Source: Maniola hyperantus (lineage: Eukaryota; Arthropoda; Insecta; Lepidoptera; Nymphalidae). From it: DNA of 64,000 nucleotides. A model generated the notes under the pieces. That model ran no database searches and was not told where the DNA came from. It saw only the letters and a program-made list of their open reading frames with translations. The position numbers and the translations under genes are program-made. The stretch covers positions 5,904,249-5,968,248 of the forward strand of contig NC_048562.1 of the NCBI RefSeq assembly GCF_902806685.2, written 5' to 3'. This document shows, piece by piece, positions 51,401 through 54,400 of this stretch; position 1 is the first letter of the stretch; each line of letters opens with the position of its first letter.

Positions 51401-54400
51401 TTTTCTTCTTTTTGTTCTAATTGAGTCTTGAATCTTGATATTCTTTAGAAAATTGTGTAGTCTTCTTCTTGATCGGTGCCCAGCCGGTGCACGCACTTAG
51501 ATTAGGCATGCACCGACTGGCAAGGGTCGCCATGAGATATGTTGTGACCGTATGGTAATAATTAAATGCGGCAACGGTGAAAGATGTTTATTGAGAGCCG
51601 GCTTATGATCTACTCTCGCTTATGGACTAACAATACTAATAAAGAAATCTTACATACTATTGTTTAAATCTTATTGCTTAACTACCTAACCTACATAATT
51701 TTGCATCACCTCTCTTTCAATCCGATGTGCAGGCAACCTAATTCGATATATTGAGGAGTTGCATTTTTATGTTACTTAAACTGACAATTCGTACATATTA
51801 CAGCCATTATGACGTAGATATCCAGTAAGAAAGGATTTTTGAAAATACAACCCCTAAGGGGGTAAAATAAGGGTTTGAAAGTGTAGTCCACACGAACGAA
51901 GTCGCGGCAATAAGCCAGTCTTCTCTAAAGCTAGATATGATAGTTATCTAAAGCTGGGGTGCCAGCCAGGTGACCTGCCAGTGTGCCTGGGTGCTGTTTG
52001 TCCCTTTTGGATGCGTCCGAGGGGAAGAGCAGTTTTCGGGCCGGTGCGCCCCGGTAACATGGCTAGAGTAATCTCTCTTCGGGGATATTGTTGGCTAATG
52101 ACCTGGCTGGGAGGAGGTTTAGAATAGAATAGAATAGAATAGAAATCAATTTATTGGTTGATCCAACACACTATAAACACAAATATTTACAATAAAAACA
52201 TTCCTTAAAATCTAATTCAAACAAAATATAGGTACCTAGTGTCTAAAATGTGTCGTGCCAACGAAAAGGTTCGTCGAAAGGAAAGGAAAACGAGGAGGTT
52301 TCTCCGCGTGTCCCTCTGGACACTGTGGACGAGGCGAAGGATGAGACGCGGGCGACGTGCGCGGGATCGCAAAGTCGCCCATTGGGTCTCCCGGGGGAGT
52401 GGAGGTGCACATAGTTCGTGCACCTCGGACGTGCGGCGGGGGACCTCGTGAGGGTCCTCGGCGGACGTCGCTGGCTGGGTCGCGGTGGTTTGCTTCGGTG
52501 TTCCCGTGACCCAGTCGCCAGGCAACGCGCAGGAGGGCCGCTGGGTTTTACTGGGTGTTCCGGTCGCCTCTCGGTCGGTTAGTCCCACATACTTTCCTTC
52601 TAGTTTGTTGGCTGGCTGGTTAGCTGGCTGGCTTCCAGTAGGGGAGGATGCGTAAACGCATTTCCCAGCTATACAATGAACCAAAAGCTTTGCACCAGTG
52701 GGAGGGCGGGCGGTGCATTTCGCATGCTGCATGTTGCACCATACAGATTCGACCTGTACCCGTAGTACAAGATTTTACGTCTCACCAAACCAAACCAAAT
52801 TCGAGAGTCGAAATACTTCCGCGTTACAGTAAACTGGATCTTAAACGCCTTGTTTTAAAGCTCAAGTTTGTCTACACTTCTACAGCCAGCGCTCCAAGCG
52901 GAAAAGTTGCGAAATTAAAATCAGTGGCATTGAATATTTGACTCCAATTCAAGGCCGTTTAGGTCCATTTTACTGTAACGCGGAAGTATTTCGACTCTCG
53001 AATTTGGTTTCGTTACCGTTTAGATTAGACGTAAAATCTTGTACTACGGGTACTGTTTCAGCGGATTATAGCAAATTAAGCTTTTGGTTCATTGTACCTA
53101 TATCATGGACTTCCGCAAAGTAACGCCTGCTTCTATACAGCATTTCCCAGCGTTAAAAAAATATTTTTGACCCCAAAAAATATTATTATGGAACTATATC
53201 AACTCTTGTATACATAATTTATATTCAGTAATAAATTAAATTATTTTTAAATTTTTAGTGTTTGTGTATCGAAGTCGGTTTTTATTTTTTTTGTAAAAAA
53301 AATTTATTTCACAATTTTTAGTGGCCCCATGGTATTAAAATATGCTATGACTGGTTAAAAATCTACTGTTTACTAAGCTATTACACTGATCGCGAGCAAT
53401 TTACTCTTATCCGTTGAGGAGTTCCATTATCTATCTTCGAAGATGTTCATCAGATCTTCTCCAAATTTAAATGCGACCAACTTTGAAGTACACCCTTTCA
53501 AACAAAAAAGAATTTTCAAAATCGGTCCAGGCGTCTTCGAGTAATCGGGGAACATACATAAAAAATAAAAACAAAAATAAAAAATAAAAAAAAGATTCCG
53601 ACGAATTGAGAACCCCCTCCTTTTTTTGAAGTCGGTTAAAAAAAAGTTATCTAAAGCTGATGCTGGGTAGATAGCTGTCTGCATCACACACGTCTGTTCG
53701 TATAATAACTCTTGAGTCATCGAGTCATTGCCCTAGTTGCTCGCGCGGCGAGAATGTGGCTTTCTTGTGATTTCCTTTATTGGATATGCTTTTTTTTTTT
53801 TGTTACGTTACATTTTACTTTAACGTAAGATTCGAGTAATCACTACCCATATTATAAATGCGAAAGTGTTATTTGCTTGTTGGTTTGTTGGTTTGTCCTT
53901 CAATCACGTCGCAACGGAGCAACGGATTGACGTTTTTTCATATGGGTATATATACAGTTTAAGACCTGGAGACTGACATAGGCTATTTTGAGGGTTCCGT
54001 ACCTCAAAAGGAAAACGGAACCCTTATAGGATCACTATGTTGTCTGTCTGTCTGTCTGTCAAGAAACCTACAGGGTACTTCCCGTTGACCTAGAATCATG
54101 AAAGGCAGGTAGGTAGATCTTATAGCTGACATTTGGGGAAAAATCTGAAAACCGTGAATTTAAGGTTAGATCACACAAAAAAAATTAAATTGTGGTCATG
54201 AACTAATGATTAGTATTTTCAACTTTGGAAGTGAGTGACTATATCAAGTGGGGTATCATATGAAAGGTCTTCACTTGTACATTCTAAAACTGATTTTTAT
54301 TTATTTTTATGCATCATAGTTTTTGAATTATCGTGCAAAATGTCGAAAAAATACGACTGTAGTACGGAACCCTCAATGCGCGAGCCTGACTCGCACTTGG

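Larger units (their letters stand above)
49317..51802 (-). mobile_element. Non-autonomous LTR retrotransposon, identical LTRs
   Basis: Two direct 270-bp repeats (49317-49586, 51533-51802) with no difference I can find, reading TGTAATATGT...ATATCTCA on - . Next to the - strand 5' LTR lies TGGCGACCCTTGCC, a TGG-type primer-binding site that resembles the tRNA-Arg type used by some Gypsy elements. Next to the other LTR is AGGGGAGT, a short polypurine tract. AATAAA lies within the LTR. The 1946-bp interior has no ORF above 80 codons and no recognisable gag or pol, so it needs proteins from elsewhere. It is inserted in a family C copy (49288-49316 and 51803-51923) without an evident target duplication. 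Confidence 0.85.
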
